From positions 62,001 to 126,000 of the forward strand of contig NZ_AULL01000018.1 of assembly GCF_000422265.1 (NCBI RefSeq): DNA of 64,000 nt, written 5' to 3'. The notes beneath the pieces are model-generated. The model was given only the letters and a program-made list of their open reading frames with translations. It did not search any database and had not been told where the DNA came from. The translations under genes were made by a program, and so were the position numbers. This DNA is from Kaistella palustris DSM 21579. GTDB taxonomy: Bacteria > Bacteroidota > Bacteroidia > Flavobacteriales > Weeksellaceae. Positions 8,545-16,967 of this stretch are shown piece by piece (the first letter of the stretch is position 1; every line of letters begins with the position of its first letter).

Positions 8545-9519
8545 ATGCTCTATTTTCGATTTCCTTTTTCCGACCAGCTTTATACTACAGATGAAGATTC
8601 ATCGGAAAATGCGGTGACTTTTCATTCCTTTGATGAAAATGAAAAACTTTTCTTCACCGGCAATATCACCGAAATTTCGGAGCGTGACTTTTTAAAAAAT
8701 GAAGTTTTCAGCGATGAATTAATTTCTGAAATTAATGATTTTACTGAAGAATCCCGGACTTTCTATGAGCAGAAAATCAGCGAAGTAATTGATGTCATCA
8801 AGCAAAAGCAACTTGCGAAAGTGGTGATTTCGCGCCGCAAACTCTTAGACCTCAGCAATAAAATAGTCAGTTTATCGAGGACTTTTCTGCAGCTTTGCAA
8901 TTCCTATCCAAATGCTTTGGTTTATTTTTTCATTAAAGGTGAGCGTTGTTGGTTAGGAGCATTTTCGGAACTTTTGGGAAAGTTCAACCGCAAAAGCGGC
9001 GCCTTCGAAACCATGAGCCTTGCGGGCACGCTTCCTTTAAATGAAACCTGGTCTGCCAAAGAAACCGAGGAGCAGATGGCGGTTACAGATTTTATTAAAA
9101 GTGTACTGGTAAATTATTCGCAGTCGGTAGAACAGGGCGAAACATGCGATCATATCTCCGGAAACATCAAACATTTACGCACCGATTTTAAAGCCGCGGT
9201 CTCAGCGGAAATTTTGCCGCAACTTATTGCTGAACTTCATCCCACGCCGGCTGTATGCGGCATTCCCAAAGCGATTTGTAAAGATATTATTGATGATTTC
9301 GAAGAACATCCACGGAAATTCTACGCCGGCTACATTGAAATAGAAACTGAGGGTTTCCTGCAGTATTTTGTAAATTTACGCTGTGCAGAGTTTTTCCGAA
9401 ATGCCGCGCTGATCTACGTTGGTGGCGGAATTACCGCAGACAGCCAGCCAGCAAAAGAATGGCAGGAAACTGAACTGAAGGCGGAGGCGCTCTTAAACAA
9501 CATCATTTTCGCACCTTAA
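8545..9519 (+). CDS. menF: Isochorismate synthase (chorismate-binding enzyme)
   Basis: This 324-residue enzyme should convert chorismate to isochorismate, the entry step to menaquinone. Seen in order: AKVVISRRK with the catalytic Lys (about 90-98), SLAGTLPLNETW (about 158-169) leading to the Glu in KETEEQ, HLRTDF, HPTPAVCGIPK (about 231-241), RKFYAGYIE, and VGGGI near the C-terminus. It lacks the long N-terminal part of enterobacterial MenF/EntC, as is usual in Bacteroidota. The adjacent MenI-type thioesterase favours the menaquinone role over siderophore or anthranilate synthesis. Confidence 0.85.
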   Translation: MLYFRFPFSDQLYTTDEDSSENAVTFHSFDENEKLFFTGNITEISERDFLKNEVFSDELISEINDFTEESRTFYEQKISEVIDVIKQKQLAKVVISRRKLLDLSNKIVSLSRTFLQLCNSYPNALVYFFIKGERCWLGAFSELLGKFNRKSGAFETMSLAGTLPLNETWSAKETEEQMAVTDFIKSVLVNYSQSVEQGETCDHISGNIKHLRTDFKAAVSAEILPQLIAELHPTPAVCGIPKAICKDIIDDFEEHPRKFYAGYIEIETEGFLQYFVNLRCAEFFRNAALIYVGGGITADSQPAKEWQETELKAEALLNNIIFAP

Positions 9520-9545
9520 TCAGCCGGACCGGCAAAAAAATTAAC

Positions 9546-10097
9546 ATGAAATTATTTTATACCATTCTCGGAGCCACACCAACGGGCAGGAATACCGAGC
9601 AGCACGACGTGTTTTTTGGTATCGCAGAAACACTGAAGGATTTGATCCCGCACATGAAAAGTTTCTGGCCCGAGGCAAAAGGTCAGATTCATATCGACTG
9701 TTATCAGGAAGTGCAGTTTGCAGACGGTTTCGAAATTAAGATCGTGGAGAAGACCTCGAAGGTTTTCGATGAGCATCTTTTTTTCATCAATCTTGGTGGA
9801 TATCAGCCCGGCAGATTTGAGGAGCTTCACCAGCAATATTTAATGGTGGGAAAATCGCTGGGCGAAATCATTAAAAGAGTAAAGCAGACCGAGTTTTATA
9901 AAACAATGGGATTTAAAAATGCGACCAGCCATATTGATGACAAACACGGCGTCGACATTGATGATATTTTTAAAGTGAATGATATCCTGCCGCCGGAAAT
10001 GAAAAGTAAATATTCAATTCAGCTCGTGAAATCACCCGAAGAACTGCAGGAAAACTTTACCCACATTGGCTATTTAAAAATCGACAAAATAAAATAA
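9546..10097 (+). CDS. DUF1543 domain protein
   Basis: This 183-residue cytoplasmic protein begins MKLFYTILGATPTGRNTEQHDVFF, the recognisable opening of DUF1543, with a His/Asp pair in TEQHDVFFG. The domain is duplicated in some relatives; here a second, degenerate half may follow from about residue 110 (DKHGVDIDDIFKV). No catalytic function is known. It lies 2 bases upstream of purK and 26 bases after menF, so it is probably part of the same transcript. Confidence 0.8.
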   Translation: MKLFYTILGATPTGRNTEQHDVFFGIAETLKDLIPHMKSFWPEAKGQIHIDCYQEVQFADGFEIKIVEKTSKVFDEHLFFINLGGYQPGRFEELHQQYLMVGKSLGEIIKRVKQTEFYKTMGFKNATSHIDDKHGVDIDDIFKVNDILPPEMKSKYSIQLVKSPEELQENFTHIGYLKIDKIK

Positions 10098-10099
10098 AT

Positions 10100-11215
10100 A
10101 TGAAAATCGGAATTTTAGGCGGCGGCCAGTTAGGCCGAATGCTGATTCAGGAAGCTTTGAAATATGATGACGAATTTTACGTGCTCGATCCCAAACCGGA
10201 ATGTTCCTGTGCGCATATTTCTTTTTTCACGCAGGGCAATTTTAATGATAAAAATACGGTTTTCAGTTTCGGAAAAGATAAAGATGTGGTTTCAATCGAA
10301 ATTGAACATGTAAGTGTAGAAGGTCTCGAAATGCTGGAAGAGAAAGGTGTCAAGGTCATCCCGAGCTCAAATATCATAAAGATCATTCAGCAGAAAATTT
10401 TGCAGAAACAGTTTTATGAGGAACACCAAATCCCAAGTCCTGAATTCCAGGTTATACTTTCCCGTGAGGAAGAGATCATAATTGGCTTTCCGTTTGTGCA
10501 GAAATTAAATACCGGCGGTTATGATGGCAAAGGCGTGCAGGTCATTAAAGATGAAAACGATCTCAGTAAACTGTGGGACGAACCTTCGGTTTTGGAAAAA
10601 CTTGTTGATATTGATAAGGAGCTGTCTTTGATTATTGCTAAAAATGAAAGCGGCGAAATCAAGACTTTTCCGGTCACAGAAATGGTGGCCGATCCGCAGC
10701 TCAACCTTCTGGATTTTAATATCTGCCCGGCCCAGATTACTGACGATGTTCAGACACAGATCGATAAAATTGCTGAACAGTTCATGCAGGCTGCGAATTC
10801 TGAAGGTTTGTTTGCCATAGAACTTTTCCTCGATACGGATGGAAAAGTCTGGGTTAATGAAACCGCGCCCCGACTGCACAATTCCGGCCACCAGACGCAG
10901 GAGGGCAATACCAATTCGCAGTTTGAGCAGTTTTACCGCGTGCTGAAAAATTTACCTTTAGCAGATACTTCACATTTCGCCTATTCAGGTATGTTAAACC
11001 TGGTTGGCGACGAACACCATTCCGGTAAAGTGAAATATGAAGGTTTGGAAAATGTCTTGAAACTCCCAAATTCCTATGTACATCTTTACGGAAAAACAGA
11101 CACGAAACCGGGCCGTAAAATGGGACATATCAATGTGTTGGCAGACTCGCGAGAAAAACTCATGCAGGACCTCATTCACATAAAATCTTTGGTAAAAGTT
11201 GTTGCGGAAAAGTAA
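10100..11215 (+). CDS. purK: N5-carboxyaminoimidazole ribonucleotide synthase PurK
   Basis: This 371-residue ATP-grasp enzyme converts AIR, ATP and bicarbonate to N5-CAIR in purine synthesis. The N-terminus has the GILGGGQLGRML motif (3-14). The ATP-grasp core includes LNTGGYDGKGVQV (about 136-148) and the metal-binding ETAPRLHNSGHQTQEG segment (about 255-270), which is diagnostic of PurK. Its partner PurE is encoded 3.2 kb downstream rather than next to it; ypdA, a CYTH gene and a flavoprotein gene lie between. There is no obvious terminator in the 239 bases after its stop. Confidence 0.95.
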   Translation: MKIGILGGGQLGRMLIQEALKYDDEFYVLDPKPECSCAHISFFTQGNFNDKNTVFSFGKDKDVVSIEIEHVSVEGLEMLEEKGVKVIPSSNIIKIIQQKILQKQFYEEHQIPSPEFQVILSREEEIIIGFPFVQKLNTGGYDGKGVQVIKDENDLSKLWDEPSVLEKLVDIDKELSLIIAKNESGEIKTFPVTEMVADPQLNLLDFNICPAQITDDVQTQIDKIAEQFMQAANSEGLFAIELFLDTDGKVWVNETAPRLHNSGHQTQEGNTNSQFEQFYRVLKNLPLADTSHFAYSGMLNLVGDEHHSGKVKYEGLENVLKLPNSYVHLYGKTDTKPGRKMGHINVLADSREKLMQDLIHIKSLVKVVAEK

Positions 11216-11454
11216 AAGCGCAAATCAAAAAAAATTATCTAACCTTCATAAATCAGCGAAATACACATTGAATAAACATCCGCATAGACCGAAGTAAAGA
11301 TCTTTTTTTATGAATCTGTTTCCCCTTTTTAAGCCGAAATTCCTGTCTTGAAATGCAGATCTGCGGATCACCGTTTAGCCCCGTGTAATCTCACCTTCAA
11401 AGGAAATTTAATTTCGTAAATGATTTTTTGTGGTTGCTAAACCACCGGAAATTT

Positions 11455-12423
11455 CTACGCGTTCCGCAAGATGTTTGAAACAATTATTTCCGCATGGATC
11501 CGCGAGTTTTCAATAAACCAAAGGTGTGTGTCTTTCCCGCCGCACACCACGCCTGCCAAATACAGATTCGGCACATTTGTTTCCATAGTTCCGGGGTTGT
11601 AGAAGGGATTCAGGCATTCGCCCTGTAATATAATGCCGCTGTCTTTCAGGAAATCAAAATCGGGCAGATAACCGGTCATGGCCAGGACAAAATCATTTTC
11701 AATTTCCGCGATCTGACCTTTTTCGTTTTTAAAGGTAACCGAATTTTCGCCGATTTCCATTAATTCAGAATTAAAATATGCGGTGATATTTCCTTCTGCA
11801 ATTCGGTTTTCTATGTCGGGCTTCACCCAGTATTTTACGCTTTTTGAGATTTCTGCATGACGGATGATCATGGTGACCTGTGCGCCTTTCCTGTAAGTTT
11901 CCAGCGCCGCATCTACCGCCGAATTGCTGGAACCCACAACCACGACTTTTTGTTTGGCATAAGGATAGGGCTCAGTGTAATAATGTCTGACTTTCGGCAG
12001 ATCTTCGCCGGGAATATTCATGATATTCGGGATGTCATAGAATCCTGTAGAAATGATCACATTTTTGGCGGTATAGTTGCCTTTTGTGGTTCCAACAAGA
12101 AAAGCGCCGTCTGCGTTTTTTCTGACCTTTAATACTTTTTCGTACAGCTTGATGTTCAGGTTTTTCTGTCTGGCAATTCCCTGATAATACTCCAGGGCTT
12201 CCTGCCGGCCCGGTTTTGGCGCGGTAGATATAAATGGAATTTCGGCGATCTCCAGTTTTTCTGCGGTTGAAAAAAAGCGCATATATAAGGGATAGCTGTA
12301 AAGCGAATTAACGATCGTCCCTTTTTCGATGACCAGATAACTGAGTTTATTTTTTTCGGCTTCCAGCGCGCAGTTTAAACCGATCGGTCCTGCGCCGATG
12401 ATGAGAATATCCAAAGTTTGCAT
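11455..12423 (-). CDS. ypdA: YpdA family bacillithiol disulfide reductase (putative)
   Basis: This 322-residue FAD/NAD(P)H flavoprotein has a dinucleotide fold at residues 6-35 (GAGPIGLNCALEAEK). The Tyr/Ser-rich YSYPLYMRFFSTAEKLEI segment (about 43-60) is typical of YpdA, and a second Rossmann motif is VVGSSNSAVDAALE (about 164-177). YpdA reduces oxidised bacillithiol in Firmicutes, and Bacteroidota carry the same thiol system, so the role here is established for the family but inferred for this protein. It has no CxxC redox pair of thioredoxin reductase, in line with YpdA. It is transcribed against the purine genes from a promoter that touches its start codon. Confidence 0.88.
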   Translation of the reverse strand: MQTLDILIIGAGPIGLNCALEAEKNKLSYLVIEKGTIVNSLYSYPLYMRFFSTAEKLEIAEIPFISTAPKPGRQEALEYYQGIARQKNLNIKLYEKVLKVRKNADGAFLVGTTKGNYTAKNVIISTGFYDIPNIMNIPGEDLPKVRHYYTEPYPYAKQKVVVVGSSNSAVDAALETYRKGAQVTMIIRHAEISKSVKYWVKPDIENRIAEGNITAYFNSELMEIGENSVTFKNEKGQIAEIENDFVLAMTGYLPDFDFLKDSGIILQGECLNPFYNPGTMETNVPNLYLAGVVCGGKDTHLWFIENSRIHAEIIVSNILRNA

Positions 12424-12427
12424 GGTA

Positions 12428-12435
12428 CAAAGATA
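12428..12435 (-). promoter_or_regulatory. -7 box of ypdA, leaderless arrangement
   Basis: On the minus strand TATCTTTG ends 4 bases before the ATG at 12423. Transcription should begin at or next to the A of the start codon. Confidence 0.6.
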
Positions 12436-12625
12436 GCGTAAAAGCGAAAAAAGATTTCAGCTAAAGTCCTTTGAAAAAAAAGTAGTGAGCGGTATGAAAA
12501 AAGGCTGCAAATTTTTAGACTGCGATCACATTTGTAAGAATACTAAAACTTATATTAGATAAATAATAAAACATGATCCGTGAATATTTTTTAGAGTTTT
12601 CACGGTGTTTTTTAAATACCAAAAT

Positions 12626-13099
12626 ATGCCATTAGAGATTGAAAGAAAATTCCTGGTCGATCGGGAAAAGTGGAACAAGATAGAGAAAAGCACAGGCGAA
12701 CATTTTCGCCAGGGATATCTGCTGACCGACCCACAGAAAACCATTCGCGTGCGAAAGACCGCCGATAAAGGTTTTCTGACAATTAAAGGAATTTCCACGG
12801 GTGCCACCCGATCCGAGTTCGAGTATGAAATTCCGGTGACCGAGGCGCAGGAACTTCTGGATCAGTTCGCGGTGTCTGAACTTTCGAAAATACGCTACAA
12901 AATATCTTTTGGGGGAAAACTTTGGGAAGTTGATGAGTTTCTCGGCGATAACCAGGGACTCATCATCGCAGAAATAGAACTAGAAAGCGAAGATGAAGAT
13001 TTTGGGATCCCCGGTTTTGTCGGGCGCGAAGTGACAGGTGAGGGAAAATATTATAACTCGAACCTCACGCTTAAACCCTTCAAGAGTTGGGATCTATAG
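12626..13099 (+). CDS. CYTH domain phosphohydrolase
   Basis: This 157-residue CYTH protein opens with the diagnostic ExExK motif in EIERKFL (residues 4-10). It continues with alternating Lys/Arg/Glu strands that line the triphosphate tunnel (GYLLTDPQKTIRVRK at about 32-46, LTIKG at about 52-56, and EIELES near 120). Enzymes of this group hydrolyse inorganic tripolyphosphate or related organic triphosphates in a metal-dependent manner. The ATG at 12626 is preferred over a GTG seven codons upstream because the ExExK motif normally starts within the first few residues. Confidence 0.88.
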   Translation: MPLEIERKFLVDREKWNKIEKSTGEHFRQGYLLTDPQKTIRVRKTADKGFLTIKGISTGATRSEFEYEIPVTEAQELLDQFAVSELSKIRYKISFGGKLWEVDEFLGDNQGLIIAEIELESEDEDFGIPGFVGREVTGEGKYYNSNLTLKPFKSWDL

Positions 13100-13133
13100 T
13101 TGAAAACCTGCAGCTTGACGACAAACAAAATCC

Positions 13134-13141
13134 TATTTTTG
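13134..13141 (+). promoter_or_regulatory. -7 box of the flavoprotein gene, leaderless arrangement
   Basis: TATTTTTG fits TAnnTTTG exactly and ends 4 bases before the ATG at 13146. A TTG at 13115-13117 is 16 bases upstream, slightly short of the usual spacing. Confidence 0.55.
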
Positions 13142-13145
13142 CAGC

Positions 13146-14324
13146 ATGACTGAAAATGAAATCGTGATCGTGGGCGCCGGTCCTGCAGGCTTAATGGCTG
13201 CGCAGATCTTGGCCGAAAACGGTCATAAAGTTCACGTTTACGAACAAAACAAAGCTGCAGCGCGGAAATTTCTCGTGGCAGGAAACGGCGGTTTTAACCT
13301 GACCCACAGCGAACAAATCGGCACTTTTCTGGAGAAATACGATGCTGAAGAAATCCGGAATATCGTCGAATGTTTTAATAACCAAAAAGTCATAGATTGG
13401 CTGGCTGACCTGGGAATTACTACATACACCGGAAGTTCAGGCAAAATCTTCCCGACCAGAAACTTTAAACCGATCCAGGTTCTGAAAGCCTGGCTGGAGC
13501 GCTTAGAGATGCTCGGAGTCACCATTCATTACAGTCACGTTTTTGTTGATTTTAATGACGCTGAAATCTATTTTGAAAATAATCAGCAGCAGACAGCAGT
13601 CAAATATTCGAAACTAATTCTTGCGCTCGGCGGCGGTTCCTGGAAAAAAACCGGTTCCGATGCGAAATGGATGGAAATCTTAAGTAAAAAAAATATTGGT
13701 CTAAAACCGCTGGAGCCGGCAAATTCAGGATACAATACGCATTTTAAATTTACGACTCTGCAAGGACAGTATCTGAAAAATATACGGCTGACCTTTCAGG
13801 AACATACCAAAAATGGTGAACTCGTTTTTACAAAATATGGGATCGAAGGAAGTCCCGTCTATTATCTGAACCGTTTCACCAGGCCGTTTGAGTTTCCGCT
13901 GACACTTTATATCGACTTAAAGCCGAACCTAAGCGAAGCAGAAATCCTGGGTTATTTAAAATCTTCCGACAGAATAAGTGCGGTTTTAAAAAAACAGCTG
14001 AAAATTTCGACAACTGCTCTAAATCTTTTAAAGACTTTAGATAAAGAAACTTATACCAATGTTGAAATTCTGGCCAGACTGATCAAAAAATTTCCCGTTG
14101 AGATCCTGAGTTTCAGACCAATCGATGAGGTTATTTCTACCGCTGGCGGTGTGTCGTTTTGTGAACTTACGCACGAACTTGAACTTAGAAAATATCGAAA
14201 TGTGTTTTGCGCGGGCGAAATGCTGGACTGGGAAGCGCCAACCGGCGGCTATCTGTTGCAGGCCTGCTTCAGCACCGGATTTTGGGTTGGCCAGGCGGTG
14301 AGTAACTCGCTAAAACCACATTAA
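13146..14324 (+). CDS. HI0933/TIGR03862-type FAD flavoprotein
   Basis: This 392-residue protein has an FAD-binding Rossmann fold at residues 5-34 (VGAGPAGLMAAQILAENG). It has the family signature ARKFLVAGNGGFNLTHSE (about 39-56) and a C-terminal FAD-contact block PTGGYLLQACFSTGFW (about 367-382). This is the subgroup of HI0933-like proteins annotated TIGR03862; its substrate is unknown. The start is fixed by a promoter box immediately upstream. It lies upstream of purE but has its own promoter, and purE has another, so co-regulation with purine synthesis is not implied. Confidence 0.85.
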   Translation: MTENEIVIVGAGPAGLMAAQILAENGHKVHVYEQNKAAARKFLVAGNGGFNLTHSEQIGTFLEKYDAEEIRNIVECFNNQKVIDWLADLGITTYTGSSGKIFPTRNFKPIQVLKAWLERLEMLGVTIHYSHVFVDFNDAEIYFENNQQQTAVKYSKLILALGGGSWKKTGSDAKWMEILSKKNIGLKPLEPANSGYNTHFKFTTLQGQYLKNIRLTFQEHTKNGELVFTKYGIEGSPVYYLNRFTRPFEFPLTLYIDLKPNLSEAEILGYLKSSDRISAVLKKQLKISTTALNLLKTLDKETYTNVEILARLIKKFPVEILSFRPIDEVISTAGGVSFCELTHELELRKYRNVFCAGEMLDWEAPTGGYLLQACFSTGFWVGQAVSNSLKPH

Positions 14325-14354
14325 CGGGAAACTTAATTTAATTTCAATTTTCCC

Positions 14355-14362
14355 TAACTTTG
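14355..14362 (+). promoter_or_regulatory. -7 box of purE
   Basis: TAACTTTG matches TAnnTTTG and lies 30 bases before the purE ATG, giving a leader of about 25 bases. The -33 element is not clear. Confidence 0.5.
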
Positions 14363-14392
14363 AGCCCGCATAAAAACCTTAAATTTTAATCA

Positions 14393-14902
14393 ATGGTCGG
14401 AATAATAATGGGCAGCCAGAGCGATCTGCCAATAATGGAGCAGGCGGCAGATTTTTTGAAATCCCTCGACATTCCTTTCGAACTCACCGTAGTTTCCGCG
14501 CACAGAACACCGGAACGTATGTTTGATTATGCAAAAACCGCTAAAGCACGCGGTTTGAAAGTAATAATTGCCGGTGCGGGCGGTGCTGCTCATCTGCCGG
14601 GAATGGTTGCGAGCTGTACCACATTGCCTGTGATCGGTGTGCCGCTCCTGTCGTCAAATTCCATTGATGGTTGGGATTCTGTGTTGTCGATTTTGCAGAT
14701 GCCGGCTGGGATTCCGGTGGCAACGGTTGCGCTGAACGGTGCTGCGAATGCAGGAATTTTGGCGGCGAAAATTTTGGGGACTTCCGATCAAAGTATTTCG
14801 GCTAAGCTGGGATTGTATCAGGATTCATTGAAAGACAAAGTGTTGGGAACGATACAGGAAATTCAGCAAAAGCACCCTAACAGTTACGACCGAAAATTTT
14901 AG
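14393..14902 (+). CDS. purE: N5-carboxyaminoimidazole ribonucleotide mutase PurE
   Basis: This 169-residue class I PurE moves the carboxylate from N5-CAIR to C4 of the imidazole, the step after PurK. MGSQSDLPIME (residues 6-16) and VSAHRTPERM (about 36-45, catalytic His) are exact family motifs, and GAGGAAHLPGMVAS (about 62-75) forms the phosphate-binding site. Presence of PurK in the same window confirms the two-step class I route. It is followed by a perfect bidirectional terminator. Confidence 0.96.
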   Translation: MVGIIMGSQSDLPIMEQAADFLKSLDIPFELTVVSAHRTPERMFDYAKTAKARGLKVIIAGAGGAAHLPGMVASCTTLPVIGVPLLSSNSIDGWDSVLSILQMPAGIPVATVALNGAANAGILAAKILGTSDQSISAKLGLYQDSLKDKVLGTIQEIQQKHPNSYDRKF

Positions 14903-15020
14903 AAATAAACCGATAGCCGAAAACGAAAAGTGTAATGTTCCTTTAAAACTAATTTGCATTTGCAGGTATCAATCGACAAGCAGTTTGAACTCACTTTAAT
15001 TTGAACACTGGCAGTAGCAT

Positions 15021-15053
15021 AAAAAAAAGACCTTGCGATGAGGTCTTTTTTTT
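15021..15053. terminator. Bidirectional terminator between purE and the PLP lyase gene
   Basis: A8GACCT (15021-15033) and AGGTCT8 (15041-15053) form a perfect 13-bp stem with a 7-base loop. A and T tracts on both sides serve the two convergent genes. Confidence 0.9.
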
Positions 15054-15076
15054 ACAATTATTTGATCGGAAATATT

Positions 15077-16279
15077 TTAAAGGATGTTGACCTGCTGCAT
15101 ACACCACTTCATTTTTTCATAAGTTCTTTTAATGTCATGATCCAAACCGACAGACATTCTGATCAAGCCGGGCGACAGTCCCATTTCTTTCTGTTCATCT
15201 TCGGGGATTTCCGAGGAAGTGGAACTTCCCGAAGCTGAGAATAAAGTTTTGTAAAATCCCAGACTCACCGCCAGATAGCCCAGGTTTTCTTTCTGCATCA
15301 ATTCCATCAGTTCGTTGGCTTTTTCCACGGTTTTCACATCCAAAGTCATTAAGCCACCAAAACCGTACTCAGCATTCATCATGGTTTTGAACAGTTCATG
15401 TTGTTTATGACTTTTCAGCCCCGGATATTTCACGGTCAGGCCATCTTCTTCAAATCTTTCAGCAAGATACTGTGCATTTTCACTGTGTTTTTTCATTCTG
15501 ATATGCAGTGTGCGAAGATTCTTCAGTATACTCGCCGCACGGAAACTGTCCATGGTCGGTCCCAACAGCATGCACGCACCGGAATTCACATCCTTTAAGT
15601 CATTAACAAAATCCGAGGAAGCGCAAACCACGCCTGCTACCGCATCGCTGCTGCCATTGATGAATTTTGTTAAACTGTGGATCGTGATGTCGGTACCCAA
15701 AGTCTGGGGCGAAACTGAAAGCGGCGAAAAAGTATTATCTACAACAAGTCTGAGATTGTGTTTTTTGGCAATCTTTGCCAACTCCCGCAGGTCAGCGATC
15801 TCCAGCAGCGGGTTACTCACGGTTTCGCAGAACAGCACTTTGGTGTTTTCGTTAATGGCGTTTTCTACTGCTGAGAGATCAGTAATATCTACGAATGAAG
15901 TTTTTATCTGAAAGCCGGGCAGAAAGTTTTTCATAAAAGCATAAGTACCGCCGTAAATGGTACGGCTGGAAATGATGTGATCGCCACTTTTGCACAGCTG
16001 CAAAAGGGTAGAAGTGATCGCACCCATACCCGAGGCAGTGACATTCGCACTTTCGGTACCTTCCATCTGAGCCAGAGCTTCACCAAGATACAGATTGCTG
16101 GGAGAGGAATGCCTGGAATACAGATAACAGCCTTCAGTATTGCCTTCAAATGTGTCGAACATGGTTTTTGCTGAAAGAAAAGTGTAGGTTGAACTGTCGG
16201 AAATTGAAGGGTTTACACCGCCAAATTCACCAAAATACTGCAGGTCCTGAATGTTGTTTGCCGCATCGAAATTTTCCAT
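15077..16279 (-). CDS. Cys/Met metabolism PLP enzyme, probable methionine gamma-lyase
   Basis: This 400-residue trans-sulfuration-family enzyme has the PLP-binding motif SLTKFINGSSDAVAG with Lys205, the YSRHSSPS phosphate-loop region (about 54-61) and the aspartate of VVDNTF (about 179-184). Members include cystathionine gamma-synthase, cystathionine gamma-lyase and methionine gamma-lyase; the exact reaction cannot be decided by eye. The divergent Lrp/AsnC gene 156 bases away favours an amino-acid-degrading lyase under Lrp control. The length is normal and I see no broken motif. Confidence 0.85.
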   Translation of the reverse strand: MENFDAANNIQDLQYFGEFGGVNPSISDSSTYTFLSAKTMFDTFEGNTEGCYLYSRHSSPSNLYLGEALAQMEGTESANVTASGMGAITSTLLQLCKSGDHIISSRTIYGGTYAFMKNFLPGFQIKTSFVDITDLSAVENAINENTKVLFCETVSNPLLEIADLRELAKIAKKHNLRLVVDNTFSPLSVSPQTLGTDITIHSLTKFINGSSDAVAGVVCASSDFVNDLKDVNSGACMLLGPTMDSFRAASILKNLRTLHIRMKKHSENAQYLAERFEEDGLTVKYPGLKSHKQHELFKTMMNAEYGFGGLMTLDVKTVEKANELMELMQKENLGYLAVSLGFYKTLFSASGSSTSSEIPEDEQKEMGLSPGLIRMSVGLDHDIKRTYEKMKWCMQQVNIL

Positions 16280-16390
16280 GATTTAATTTTTTGTTTTGTT
16301 AAAAATCACTCTTTTAAGATTAAGAAACAACGGTACCTGTAATTTTTAGATTTTAAAACGGTGCAGATTTATTTTTAAAGAATAAAAATC

Positions 16391-16398
16391 TATATTTG
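16391..16398 (+). promoter_or_regulatory. -7 box of the Lrp gene
   Basis: TATATTTG matches TAnnTTTG and lies 37 bases before the ATG. The 156-base divergent region it sits in is the natural place for an Lrp site controlling the PLP lyase. A weaker minus-strand box TACCGTTG (16328-16335) could serve that gene. Confidence 0.5.
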
Positions 16399-16435
16399 AA
16401 TAATCTAATGCTTTACCGGCGAAAAAAATTCCCAA

Positions 16436-16891
16436 ATGCTTGACGCGAAAGATAAAAAACTGCTTGTTTTACTCCAGACCAATGCCAAAAAAACCACCAA
16501 AGAACTCGCCGGTGAACTCGATCTTTCGGTAACTGCAGTTTTTGAACGTGTTAAAAAACTTGAGAAGCAGCATGTCATTGAAAAATATGTGGCACTGGTT
16601 GACAAAGATAAACTCGCAAAAAACTTTATTGTTTTATCGCAGGTGAAGCTGGTGCAGCACAGGAAAGAGTATATTACTCAATTCGAAAAGGAAATTACCC
16701 AGTTCCCGGAAGTTCTGGAATGTTTTCATGTGTCCGGCGACTACGATTACATTTTGAAAATCTGCGTTGGCGACATTACAGAGTACCGTGAATTTATGGT
16801 AAATAAGCTCACTAACCTGCAGCATATTGCGAGTACGCAAAGTTCTTTTATGATCAAAGAAGTCAAAAATACGACCGTGATCGAACCATAA
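16436..16891 (+). CDS. Lrp/AsnC family transcriptional regulator
   Basis: This 151-residue protein has an N-terminal helix-turn-helix (about 5-50, LLVLLQTNAKKTTKELAGEL and following) and a C-terminal RAM/ACT-like domain (about 65-145). The ligand-binding loop includes CFHVSGDYDYILKI. Lrp-type regulators respond to amino acids; divergence from the PLP lyase suggests control of that gene by methionine or a related amino acid. The pairing is seen in the sequence; the ligand is inference. Confidence 0.92.
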   Translation: MLDAKDKKLLVLLQTNAKKTTKELAGELDLSVTAVFERVKKLEKQHVIEKYVALVDKDKLAKNFIVLSQVKLVQHRKEYITQFEKEITQFPEVLECFHVSGDYDYILKICVGDITEYREFMVNKLTNLQHIASTQSSFMIKEVKNTTVIEP

Positions 16892-16967
16892 AACGGAAGG
16901 AATAATTAAGGGCGACTGTCACATGAGAAATATTTTAAGTAAGATTCGGGATTGAATTTGCCATGTA

